37,001 nucleotides of DNA from Methylococcaceae bacterium (lineage in GTDB: Bacteria; Pseudomonadota; Gammaproteobacteria; Methylococcales; Methylococcaceae): the NCBI GenBank assembly GCA_902810705.1, contig CADDYU010000026.1, positions 1 to 37,001 on the forward strand. Direction: 5' to 3'. Below are positions 1 to 7,782 of this stretch, piece after piece. The position numbers and the translations under genes were made by a program. How positions within the stretch are numbered: the stretch's first letter is position 1; each line of letters begins with the position of its first letter. The notes beneath the pieces were generated by a model. It had not been told where the DNA came from, did not search any database, and saw only the letters and a list, made by a program, of their open reading frames with translations.

Positions 1-82
1 TCCCATCCCGACCTCGGAAGTGAAACCGCTTAGCGCCGATGATAGTGCAGATTCCTGTGCGAAAGTAGGGAACCGCCAGGCT
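1..82 (+). rRNA. rrf: 5S ribosomal RNA, 3' part (5' end outside window)
   Basis: The first 82 bases read as the 3' two thirds of a bacterial 5S rRNA. They include the conserved CGGAAGTGAAAC stretch, the TTAGCGCCGATGATAGT block, the GCGAAAGTAGG block and the closing CGCCAGGC stem strand. The 5' strand of the closing helix lies to the left of the window. The rRNA operon therefore runs rightwards and ends here; no tRNA follows. Confidence 0.93.
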
Positions 83-95
83 CCCCCTCCCCTAG

Positions 96-126
96 GCCCC
101 GCCTCACAGCGGGGCTCCCCTTGTTT
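96..126 (+). terminator. rRNA operon Rho-independent terminator
   Basis: A 7-bp perfect GC stem, GCCCCGC (96-102) with GCGGGGC (109-115), closes a CTCACA loop. It is followed by a T-rich stretch (TTGTTTT around 121-126). Its place 14 bases after the 5S end is what is expected for an rrn terminator. Confidence 0.88.
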
Positions 127-157
127 TATAAGGCGATGTTGGCGCGCAATTTTCGCT

Positions 158-457
158 CAGATGAAGCGGCGGTCGAGCTCCGGCTCAAGCAACATACGCT
201 GAAGTCTAGCGTAGAATCTCATTGGCCTGACGCCGCTCACGGGTCCCTTGCTCGAGCGCCTTAATCCGATCTCGCCCAGCGATCGTTCCACCTTGCTCTC
301 TCCCCTGTTCCTCCCAGGCTGCCGTCCCAACTGATGATCTGCTATAGGAATTGATGGTCGCCTACTGAGATTCATGCTTGCTCCAAGGCTCCCGCACTAA
401 CGAAACCGCCTGCTCTCTGATTTCCGGTGAATATTTTATCGATGTCTTCGCGGTTCA
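158..457 (-). pseudogene. Decayed IS3-family orfA (transposase helix-turn-helix subunit)
   Basis: Read leftwards from about 451, one frame gives KYSPEIREQAVSLVREP, then WAAINS-like and TAAWEEQG-like decayed blocks, then DRIKALEQGTRERRQANEILR. This is the order of an IS3-family OrfA: the helix-turn-helix start and the ERENREL(R/K)QANEILR leucine-zipper end. A second frame supplies the usual ending ELDRRF near 160-175. In-frame stops and at least one frameshift make it dead, and the start codon is lost. The bases at 449-457 (CGCGGTTCA) match the inner end of the IS terminus seen intact at 5123-5135, so the element edge is probably at 457. OrfB is absent: the remnant stops just past the rRNA terminator. 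Confidence 0.72.
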
Positions 458-586
458 GGTCCTTAAGTTTTCATTCAAAGAGTCGGATCGCGTAGAATTT
501 CCTCAAGCTCCTGACAAAAGCAATCTTGCCCTTTACTTACCCTTTATCGCTGGGCTATTTGCGAATAATCTCTCTGTCTTTTCTTG

Positions 587-3463
587 ATGTCTAGCCAAGC
601 CAATCCCCGGGTCCGCTATCTCATAGGCATTGATCTCGGCACCACCCACACGGTAGTTGCTTGCGCGGATTTATCCCTCGGCGCGCGCGCGGCGATCAAG
701 CTTTTCCCCGTCGACCAATCCATTAAGCCCGGCGAGGTGGCGGCCAGGACTTTGCTGCCTTCGGTACGGTATCAAGCGTCGATGGACGAATTGACCGAGT
801 CGGATATGTCGCTTCCCTGGCCGACAGTCGAGCCCACGGCCGGTTACCGCCCGGTAATTGGCGAGTTGGCTCGGTCACTCGGCACGAAAAGCCGCGGGCG
901 ATTGATCGTCAGTGCCAAGAGCTGGCTGTCGCACCCTCACGTCGATCGCACCGCTGCCATCCTACCCTGGGGTGCGCCGGACGAGGTGCCGAAAATCTCC
1001 CCAGTCGAGGCCAGCGCGAGTTATCTCCGCCACATCCGCGCGGCCTGGAATTTTCACCATCCCGAAGCGCCGCTGGAGGCGCAGGATTTAGTGATCACCG
1101 TGCCGGCTTCTTTCGATGAGGGCGCCCGCGCGTTGACTTTGGAAGCCGCCAAGCGGGCCGGCTTGCCAGAGCTGCATCTATTGGAAGAACCTCAGGCGGT
1201 CTGCTACGACTGGCTGTGGCGGCATCGGCGGGATCTGCACGAGCAATTGAACGGCGTGCGCCTGCTGCTGGTGGTGGATGTGGGCGGCGGCACCACGGAT
1301 CTGACCCTGATCAAGGTCGAGCCGGGGGAGGACGAACCCGGGCTGACCCGCATCGCCGTGGGCAACCATCTCATGCTGGGCGGCGACAATATCGACCTGG
1401 CGCTGGCCCATCTGGCGGAACGGCGCCTGTTGGGCGAGGCGCGGCGACTGTCCGCCGCCGAACTGTCGCAGCTCCTGGAGCAATGCCGGCTTGCCAAGGA
1501 ACGGCTGTTGGCCGAGGACGCTCCGGAGACCGCCGCCGTGACTCTGCTCGGCGCCGGCGCTCGTCTGATCGGCGGGACGCGTTCGGTGGAATTGAGGCGC
1601 GAGGAAGTCCGCGGGATCGTGCTGGACGGTTTCTTTCCGCGGGTCAGCTTCGATGAACAGCCGGAGCGAAGGCGTGGCGGGGTCGTGGAGTTCGGACTGC
1701 CCTATGCGTCCGATCCCGCGATCACCAAGCATCTCGCCGCATTCTTGAGCCAGCACCGGCAGGCCGCCGGCGAGGCATCTGACGAAGCCAATGCCGCGCC
1801 CGTTCCCGACGCCCTGCTGCTCAATGGTGGCATCTTCCGGAGTCCCGCCATCGTCCGCCGCGTGGTCGAGCAGCTTGCCGAATGGGCCGGGCGTCCACTT
1901 CGACTGCTACGGAACGACCGTCCCGATCTGGCGGTGGCTCACGGCGCGGTGGCTTACGGCCTGGCCCGGCGCGGCTGGGCCATCCAGCGCATTGGCGGCG
2001 GTTCGGCCAGGAGTTATTTTCTGCTGGTGGAGACCGGGGCGGGCGAGGCGCCGCACGGTGTTTGCATCCTGCCGCGCGGAACGGAGGAGGGGAGGGAGGT
2101 GCTGCTGACCGATCGCACCTTCTTGCTGAAGCTCGGTACGCCGGTGCGCTTCCATCTGGTGTCGTCCACCGAAGACCTGCGGCACCGGCCGGGCGACTTG
2201 GCCGAAATCGACGAGGACCGGTTTCTGCCGCTGCCGCCTCTGGCCGTTGCGCTGGACCGGGGCGGCGGCGAGGGCAAGGCCGAGCAAGCCGTGCGCCTTG
2301 CCGCCGCGCTCACCGAGATCGGCACCCTGGATCTGCACTGCGTGGCGGTGGACGACCCCACGCGGCGCTGGAGCATCGAGTTCCAGCTGCGGGAGAGCGC
2401 GCCGCGGGCCGTTCTGAGCGAGACCCGGCGCCATCCGTGCCTGAAAGGGTCGCTTCAGCGCTCCCGAAGTGACCGTTTGCGATTGGAAGGGGACGCCGGG
2501 CGCTCCCCGGCGTCCCGTTTGCGATTGGACGAGGCCCTGGAAAAAATCCGGCAGGTATTCGGCAAAAAAGCCAAGGCGGCCGATCCCAAAGCTGTGAAGG
2601 GCTTGCGAGGCGAGCTGGAAAGGGCTTTGGGAGAGCGCGGTAATTGGGATCTTCCGCTGCTGCGGGAACTGTTCGGCGCCTTGCTGCAGGGATTGCCGCA
2701 CCGCCGCCGCTCCGCCGATCATGAACGGCTGTGGTTCAGCCTCACCGGCTATTGCCTCCGCCCTGGATTCGGTTATCCGCTGGACGAGTGGCGGGTGGAG
2801 CAGGTGTTCGCGATTTACCGCCAGGGTCTGCAATTCGTCAACGAACCGCGGAATTGGGCGGAATGGTGGACCCTGTGGCGGCGCGTGGCGGGAGGCTTGG
2901 ACGAAGGGGCGCAGCTTTCCGTGTTTAAAGACCTCGCCGAATTCATCAATCCGGAAACGGCCAAGCGTGGCAATCTCCCGGCGCTTGCAAAGAAGCGCGG
3001 TTACGAGGACATAGTGCGGCTTGCGGCGGTATTGGAACGGCTACCGGCGAAGATCAAGGCCGAACTGGGCAGCTGGCTGCTGCAACGCCTCTCGAAACCT
3101 GCCGAACCCGCCGAAAGCTGGTGGGCGCTGGGCCGCATCGGCACCCGCGTGCCGTTCCACGGTAGCATTCATAACGTCGTGCCCCGCGCGACGGCGGAAG
3201 TCTGGCTGGAAAAGGCCTTGAGCCAGGACTTCAAGAAAGGGCCTCATCCCGGTTTCGCCGCCGCCCTGCTCGCTCGACTGAGTGGTGACCGGGAACGCGA
3301 CGTCGACCCCGAACTACGCCGGCGCGTCATCGAACGCCTCCGCGCCGCCAAGGCGCCGGATTCCTGGATTGCCATGGTATCCGAGATTAAGGAACTCACC
3401 GAGGCCGACGAAAAGCGAATCTTCGGCGAGGCGCTGCCGCCGGGATTGAAGCTGATTGGATAA
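587..3463 (+). CDS. Hsp70-family protein with long C-terminal extension (DUF3731-like)
   Basis: A 958-residue protein with a clear Hsp70 ATPase domain. The phosphate-1 loop IGIDLGTTHT lies near residue 14, the phosphate-2 loop VVDVGGGTTDL near 229-239 and the adenosine-site motif LLNGGIFRSP near 410. The ordinary DnaK substrate-binding beta-sandwich and lid are not evident. Instead about 430 residues follow, rich in Trp, Arg and Leu, resembling the C-terminal region of long DnaK-like proteins (DUF3731 type); that assignment is from memory of the family. No dedicated DnaJ or GrpE gene is adjacent. The ATG at 587 is preferred over the TTG at 584; neither has a good ribosome site. An in-frame 42-bp palindromic insertion sits at about residues 630-648. 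The client is unknown. Confidence 0.85.
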   Translation: MSSQANPRVRYLIGIDLGTTHTVVACADLSLGARAAIKLFPVDQSIKPGEVAARTLLPSVRYQASMDELTESDMSLPWPTVEPTAGYRPVIGELARSLGTKSRGRLIVSAKSWLSHPHVDRTAAILPWGAPDEVPKISPVEASASYLRHIRAAWNFHHPEAPLEAQDLVITVPASFDEGARALTLEAAKRAGLPELHLLEEPQAVCYDWLWRHRRDLHEQLNGVRLLLVVDVGGGTTDLTLIKVEPGEDEPGLTRIAVGNHLMLGGDNIDLALAHLAERRLLGEARRLSAAELSQLLEQCRLAKERLLAEDAPETAAVTLLGAGARLIGGTRSVELRREEVRGIVLDGFFPRVSFDEQPERRRGGVVEFGLPYASDPAITKHLAAFLSQHRQAAGEASDEANAAPVPDALLLNGGIFRSPAIVRRVVEQLAEWAGRPLRLLRNDRPDLAVAHGAVAYGLARRGWAIQRIGGGSARSYFLLVETGAGEAPHGVCILPRGTEEGREVLLTDRTFLLKLGTPVRFHLVSSTEDLRHRPGDLAEIDEDRFLPLPPLAVALDRGGGEGKAEQAVRLAAALTEIGTLDLHCVAVDDPTRRWSIEFQLRESAPRAVLSETRRHPCLKGSLQRSRSDRLRLEGDAGRSPASRLRLDEALEKIRQVFGKKAKAADPKAVKGLRGELERALGERGNWDLPLLRELFGALLQGLPHRRRSADHERLWFSLTGYCLRPGFGYPLDEWRVEQVFAIYRQGLQFVNEPRNWAEWWTLWRRVAGGLDEGAQLSVFKDLAEFINPETAKRGNLPALAKKRGYEDIVRLAAVLERLPAKIKAELGSWLLQRLSKPAEPAESWWALGRIGTRVPFHGSIHNVVPRATAEVWLEKALSQDFKKGPHPGFAAALLARLSGDRERDVDPELRRRVIERLRAAKAPDSWIAMVSEIKELTEADEKRIFGEALPPGLKLIG
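2473..2529 (+). repeat. In-frame palindromic insertion flanked by 15-bp direct repeat
   Basis: CCGTTTGCGATTGGA occurs twice, at 2473-2487 and 2515-2529, exactly 42 bases apart. Between the copies lies an 11-bp perfect inverted repeat, GGGACGCCGGG (2490-2500) and CCCGGCGTCCC (2506-2516), with a CGCTC loop. The 42-bp period adds exactly 14 codons, so the Hsp70 frame is kept and RLRLE/RLRLD is duplicated in the protein. This is the layout of a small palindromic element or hairpin-mediated duplication inside a gene. Confidence 0.85.
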
Positions 3464-3490
3464 CGCTTGCCGGCAGTCCTCCGACATGCA

Positions 3491-4107
3491 TCAATAAAGT
3501 TCTTGCAGACGAGGGCCCTCATGCATCGCCTGTCCGCCGTATCCGGATTTATGTCTTGGAGCCGTGGCGATGGTTTCGGAAAGATGCTTCCATCCTTGTG
3601 GTGTAAACCCATCTTCTCCAATAGAACGGACTACTTCAAAAATTTCGTTGAAATCCCAGGGAGGGTTTCATGATCCCGCTGTTGTTCATTGCGGATACGA
3701 GCAACATGACGCTCGATGTCGTAATGTCCAAGCTTGCGCCGAAATCTGTCGGTAGCCTGCGGGTTGGATTGTGGTAATCAAAGATACGGTCCAAAATCAG
3801 GTTTCCCACGGCCCGGGTAAAGTGGCTGGATTCATCATACTACTTTGTAGTGACGCTGGTATGTTCTCTGGAATCGGGTAAATTCTCGGTGGTAATGCTG
3901 TTATAGCCGCTAAAACCTCACAATATGACCACAGGTGCTGTAGGATTTTCTAGATAGTCCCTATGCAGCGCGAGAACCAATTTGCGCTTCCACTGGGAGA
4001 TATAGTTGAAAGTTGTGGATGAGGGATTGAGGTAGGCGGCGTATTCTTGATGGTCCTCAAGGTCATCAATCCTGCGAGAGCGAACGGTGTTTATTAAAGT
4101 AGTTGTC
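3491..4107 (-). pseudogene. Decayed protein-coding gene, family not recognised
   Basis: Reading leftwards, protein-like sequence runs through three frames. The first stretch has RRIDDLEDHQEYAAYLNPSS and QWKRKLVLALHRDYLENP, then a TGA, then a TAG before YDESSHFTRAVGNLILDRIF. A frame change gives GHYDIERHVARIRNEQQRD. Another gives WDFNEIFEVVRSIGEDGFTP and HEGPRLQELY, ending in TGA at 3491-3493. The three pieces are colinear and fit one ancestral protein of about 200 residues or more, broken by two stops and two frameshifts. I cannot name the family. The 5' end is lost near 4107, where IS material begins. Base composition is lower in GC than the neighbouring genes. Confidence 0.5.
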
Positions 4108-4179
4108 GCATTTCCCTATGCGGCTTTTAACAACGGAGCGCTATTCGTAGGAGGCTCTTTGACCGGATTGAGCCATACC

Positions 4180-4494
4180 TCCCGGCAGCCAAGTGATATC
4201 CCAGCTCCACCCCTCACACGGGCCTCGGGCGCAATGGCTGGGCGGCGGTGTCGGTGGACACGGTGCGCGCGCACGGCCCCGATGGTGCTGTTCCTCGGCT
4301 TTCCGCAGAATCCGGTAGAAGCTCGATTCCGAGGCGAGGTACTCGCCCCGGTCGGCCAGCCGCGGCACGATCTGGCTCGCAAGCTCCGGGGCATGACAGA
4401 CCTCCAGCACCCGTGCTCGCTTCTCGGCAGTGAACTTGTTCGGAGTGTCAGTAGGAATCCAATAATCCCCAGTTAAGGGAAGCGAATTTTTCCC
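4180..4494 (-). pseudogene. IS3-family orfB fragment (transposase, N-terminal part)
   Basis: The frame gives KFTAEKRARVLEVCHAPELA, SQIVPRLADRGEYLASESSF, YRILRKAEEQHHRGRARAP and then WSWDITWLPGG. This is the helix-turn-helix region of IS3 OrfB leading to the first catalytic Asp block, DITWLPG. The sequence leaves the family straight after that motif, so the DDE core and the rest of OrfB are deleted. It lies on the same strand as the orfA fragment at 4947-5135 and is separated from it by IS21-derived DNA. The two are probably halves of a single IS3 copy. Confidence 0.75.
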
Positions 4495-4518
4495 ACCCCG
4501 TTGAGCAAGGAGAGCAAC

Positions 4519-4950
4519 GATGGACGGGAAACGTATGAGAGACGCCGTTGCAGGCGCTACCGTGTCCATATCACTTCACGACATGGAGGCGCTCGTGGTC
4601 GGCCAGGAACGCTGGGAGGTGATTCGACGATTACGGGCGAATGGCGAGAGTCTTAGCGCCATCCGCTGAAGAAGCGCCGGCCCTGATCGCCACGAGCGCC
4701 AGGCCAGTTTCCTGGAGCCCCTGATCCGGGATCGGGTGGTAGCCGAGGACTGGTTGGTGTCCATCGACAGCAACCGCTATTCAGTACCATTCCGCCCCGC
4801 CTGGCTTTAGGGGAGCCTGTGGAAGTTCGGGACCTTTAGATCCACGAGCAGAGGCTGGAGGTTGCATGAGCCCGGCCCCACTGGAACGGCTGTCCGAACA
4901 CCTGACCAAGCGGCGCCTCTTTAAGAGCCGGGAACGGCGTGAGGCCTTGT
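4519..4950 (+). pseudogene. Deleted IS21-family istA/istB remnant
   Basis: An IstA-like start (MEALVVGQERWEVIRRLRAN, then GESLSAIR) runs directly into an IstA-like end (ARPVSFLEPLIRDRVVAEDW, then LVSIDSNRYSVPF), so most of istA, including the DDE core, is deleted. A stop and frame change follow before GEPVEVRDL and IHEQRLEVA. From 4866 an IstB-like start appears (PLERLSEHLTKRRLFKSRER, then REAL) and breaks off near 4950 before the AAA+ domain. The order istA then istB is that of IS21 elements. The remnant lies inside the IS3 fragments on both sides. Confidence 0.7.
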
Positions 4951-5135
4951 CTCCGCCGTGCCGCCGCTCTTGGCGGCAATCGACCAATCCGCCGCCCCTG
5001 GCGATTCATGCTCGCCGTGAGGCTCCCGCACCAGGCGAACGGCCCGCTCTCTAACGTCTGGTGAGAAATGTGTCATTGTCTTCATGGCTCCATACTCTCA
5101 AAAGCTGGAGCCTCCGATAAAGCCGGGGCGGTTCA
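4947..5135 (-). pseudogene. IS3-family terminus and orfA 5' fragment
   Basis: The right edge shows an IS3-type terminus, TGAACCGCCCCGG read leftwards from 5135. About 50 bases later an ATG (5085-5087 on the complement) opens MKTMTHFSPDVRERAVRLVR, followed by EPHGEHES, WSIAAKSGGTAET. This is the N-terminal helix-turn-helix of OrfA, with usual relatives reading SPEIRERAVRMVLEH and IGCTSETLR. The frame ends where the istB remnant begins near 4950. It is the 5' part of the element whose orfB lies at 4180-4494, and a relative of the remnant at 158-457. Confidence 0.7.
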
Positions 5136-5301
5136 ACATGATGCTTGCGCTCCGGGCCTGTCTTCGCGTCACGATCGTCTGGAGTCCGTGTAGGCGCGCC
5201 GACGATCCGCGCCACGGCCCGCTCGTTTCGTCCATCGCAGTGCCTCGCCACCGGACATCCGACGCGATTGCGTGTTCACGGACCTGTTAGAGAATTTCGC
5301 G

Positions 5302-7407
5302 TCAATGCTTCCTTTCCATCCCCCGCAGCACGTCCGCGATGATTTCCAGGGCCTTCTCGAGAGCCTCCCACTCGACGACCAAAGGCGGGGCGAGCCGGAT
5401 TACGGACTTCCGGGTCTCGCGGGTCAGGAGGCCTCTTTCCATCAGCTGGATGCAGAAGTTCCGGCCGGAGATTTGCGGCAACAGTTCCAGGCCAATGAAC
5501 AGGCCTTGGCCGCGGACCTCGCGGACCAGGGGGCTTTTCAGCGCCCGCAGTTCGTCCAGCAGCCAGGCTCCGAGCTCTGCTGAGCGCTCCGCCAAGCCTT
5601 CTTCCACGATCACGTCAAGCGCTTCCAAACCCACCGCGGCGGCCAGCGGATTGCCGCCGAAGGTGCTTCCGTGCTCGCCCGGCCCGAACACGCCCATGAC
5701 CGCTTCTCCGGCGAGAAATGCCGAAACGGGTAGCAAGCCACCGCCCAGAGCCTTGCCCAACATCAGGCCGTCCGGCTTCACGTCTTCATGGTCCGAGGCC
5801 AGCAACCGGCCGGTCCGCCCGAGGCCGGTCTGGATTTCGTCGCACAAGAGCAACACGTTTCGTTCCCGGCAGATTCGGGCGCATTCCGCGAGATACCCCG
5901 CCGGCGGAACGACGATACCGCCCTCGCCCTGAATCGGCTCCACCAGGAAGGCCGCGGTGTGGTCGGTGATGGCATCGGCCAAGGCGTCGGCGTCGCCATA
6001 GGGGATGAGGCGGATGCCGGCTGGAAAAGGTCCGAAGCCGTCCCGGTACTTCGGTTCGGACGACAGGCTCACCGCCACGATGGTGCGGCCGTGGAAATTG
6101 TCCCGGCAGGCGATGATCTCCGCCCGGTCCGCCGGCACGCCCTTGATCCGATACGCCCACTTCCGAGCCGCCTTGAGGGCCGTTTCGACCGCCTCGACGC
6201 CGGTATTCATGGGCAGGGCTTTTTCGTACCCGGTCAGTTCGCAGAGCCTGTGCAGGAACGATCCCAGCCGGTCGTTGTGGAAGGCCCGCGAGGTGATGGC
6301 GAGCCGTTGCGCCTGTCCGACCAGGGCCCGGACCAGGCGCGGATGGGCATGGCCGTGGCTCGCCGCCGAATAGGCGCCCATCAGGTCCAGGTAGCGCTTG
6401 CCCTGGATGTCCCAGAGGTAGGCGCCTTCGCCGCGGGACAGGACCACCGGCAAGGAGTCGTAGTTGTCGGCTCCGTAACGGTCAGTGAGGCCGATGACTT
6501 CCGCGGGCTCGGGCTCCAGGGCGGAAGCCAGGGCGGCGAGCAGCAGTTCCGAGGCCAGGTGCGCGGTAGTCCGGTTGTGGTCGCGGAGTGGATCCAGTTC
6601 GGCGATTTCGACACCGAGCAGCGCGGGATTGCCTCGAAGCCGGTGCAGGGCGTGGATCAAATCCTCGCCCCTCAGCCCCCCGTGCACTGGCACGGTTACG
6701 CCGGGAGCATCGTGCGGGTCGATGGCATCCAGGTCCAGGGTCAGGCCGAAACCCGCCGTGCCGCTTTGCACGATATTCAGGGCTTCCTCCATGACGGCAT
6801 CTAGGCCGCGCCGGCATACTTCGTCCAGATAAAACACCCGCACCCCCAGCCACTCCAGTAGCGCACGTTCCTGTGGCTCATAGCTGTGGGCGCCGATCAG
6901 GCACAGGTGGCGGGGCGACAGTTTGGGTGCGCGGCCTTCTAGGTTCACCAGTGGGTCGGCGCCGTAGCCGAGCAGGCAGGCCACGGGCATGCCGTGCAAG
7001 GCGCCGCTTGCGCTGGTGGCCGGTATATGGCTGTCCAGGTGGGCGTCGATCCAGATCAGGCCGAGCGGGCCCCGCCCGGCGAGAGCCGATGCCGCGCCGC
7101 TCCACGTGCCCACGGCGCAGGAATGATCGCCGCCGATTACGGCAAAGCCATCGCCCTCGCTGACAGCGTACGCCGTTTCGCGGGCAAGCCGGCCGCACAA
7201 TTCCGCCACCACGCCCAGCGAATCCTCGCCGGGCCGCGGATGCAGAATGCTTTGCCAGACCGCCGGAACGCCGCCGCGATTCAACCGGTGCCCAAGCCCC
7301 AAGTGGCACAGTGTCTCCGGCCCCAAGGCGCTGCCGGCTTCCGAGGCGCCGGAGTCCAAGGCAGCCCCGATGAGTCTGAGTTTTCGGACATACCGTTGGG
7401 TAGACAT
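5302..7407 (-). CDS. Bifunctional arginase / ornithine aminotransferase fusion
   Basis: A 701-residue two-domain enzyme. Residues about 8-300 are an arginase-family ureohydrolase with all manganese ligand motifs: GGDHS (92-96), DAHLD (121-125) and DLDAIDP (225-231). Residues about 308-700 are a class-III aminotransferase of ornithine aminotransferase type, with GRT near the cofactor phosphate, CDEIQTGLGRTG around 522-533 and the PLP lysine in LGKALGGG at about 552. Together they would convert arginine to ornithine plus urea, then ornithine plus 2-oxoglutarate to glutamate semialdehyde plus glutamate. The ATG at 7407 (GACGAG seven bases upstream, MSTQRY) is preferred because the arginase fold starts soon after; ATGs at 7431 and 7440 are also in frame. 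The gene stands alone, with IS debris downstream. Confidence 0.93.
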   Translation of the reverse strand: MSTQRYVRKLRLIGAALDSGASEAGSALGPETLCHLGLGHRLNRGGVPAVWQSILHPRPGEDSLGVVAELCGRLARETAYAVSEGDGFAVIGGDHSCAVGTWSGAASALAGRGPLGLIWIDAHLDSHIPATSASGALHGMPVACLLGYGADPLVNLEGRAPKLSPRHLCLIGAHSYEPQERALLEWLGVRVFYLDEVCRRGLDAVMEEALNIVQSGTAGFGLTLDLDAIDPHDAPGVTVPVHGGLRGEDLIHALHRLRGNPALLGVEIAELDPLRDHNRTTAHLASELLLAALASALEPEPAEVIGLTDRYGADNYDSLPVVLSRGEGAYLWDIQGKRYLDLMGAYSAASHGHAHPRLVRALVGQAQRLAITSRAFHNDRLGSFLHRLCELTGYEKALPMNTGVEAVETALKAARKWAYRIKGVPADRAEIIACRDNFHGRTIVAVSLSSEPKYRDGFGPFPAGIRLIPYGDADALADAITDHTAAFLVEPIQGEGGIVVPPAGYLAECARICRERNVLLLCDEIQTGLGRTGRLLASDHEDVKPDGLMLGKALGGGLLPVSAFLAGEAVMGVFGPGEHGSTFGGNPLAAAVGLEALDVIVEEGLAERSAELGAWLLDELRALKSPLVREVRGQGLFIGLELLPQISGRNFCIQLMERGLLTRETRKSVIRLAPPLVVEWEALEKALEIIADVLRGMERKH

Positions 7408-7782
7408 GGTTTTGCTCGTCAGGATAGGCATCGAAGGCAATGATGAAACACCGCTAAAAGGGTGTAAACCGGGCAGATAATGCCTTCAGTATTTACCGCT
7501 TTCCCGATCGGCGATGTTTTTCAGTTTGAAAGGATCGGCTCAAGTTTGTCCTCCGACGGAAGGATTCTGGTAAAAGTGAGCCGAAACCGAGCATGACGGT
7601 TGGCTGACTCCCATCTCGGTCCTTCGACGAGGCTCTCAGACCAGGGCCAAGAATTAAAGACTCACGGCTGAATTTCGTCGCCGGTCAGGAAACCCTTTTT
7701 GCGCAAGCTCTCTCTTAGAAGCCTCCGGCTCTTCCGCGTTCGCTTCATTACCGGACGCCATGACAATCAAGATCGGAACCTG
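7408..7782. other. Intergenic region with no recognised gene
   Basis: About 375 bases between two leftward genes. It must hold the promoter of the arginase/aminotransferase gene, but I see no convincing -35/-10 pair, no strong hairpin and no tRNA. Open frames here lack family resemblance and ribosome sites. Confidence 0.5.

Noticed and set aside
3244..3621. 125-codon leftward frame across the end of the Hsp70 gene
   Set aside because: Most of it is antisense to Hsp70 and the rest is out of frame with the protein-like segments at 3491-4107.
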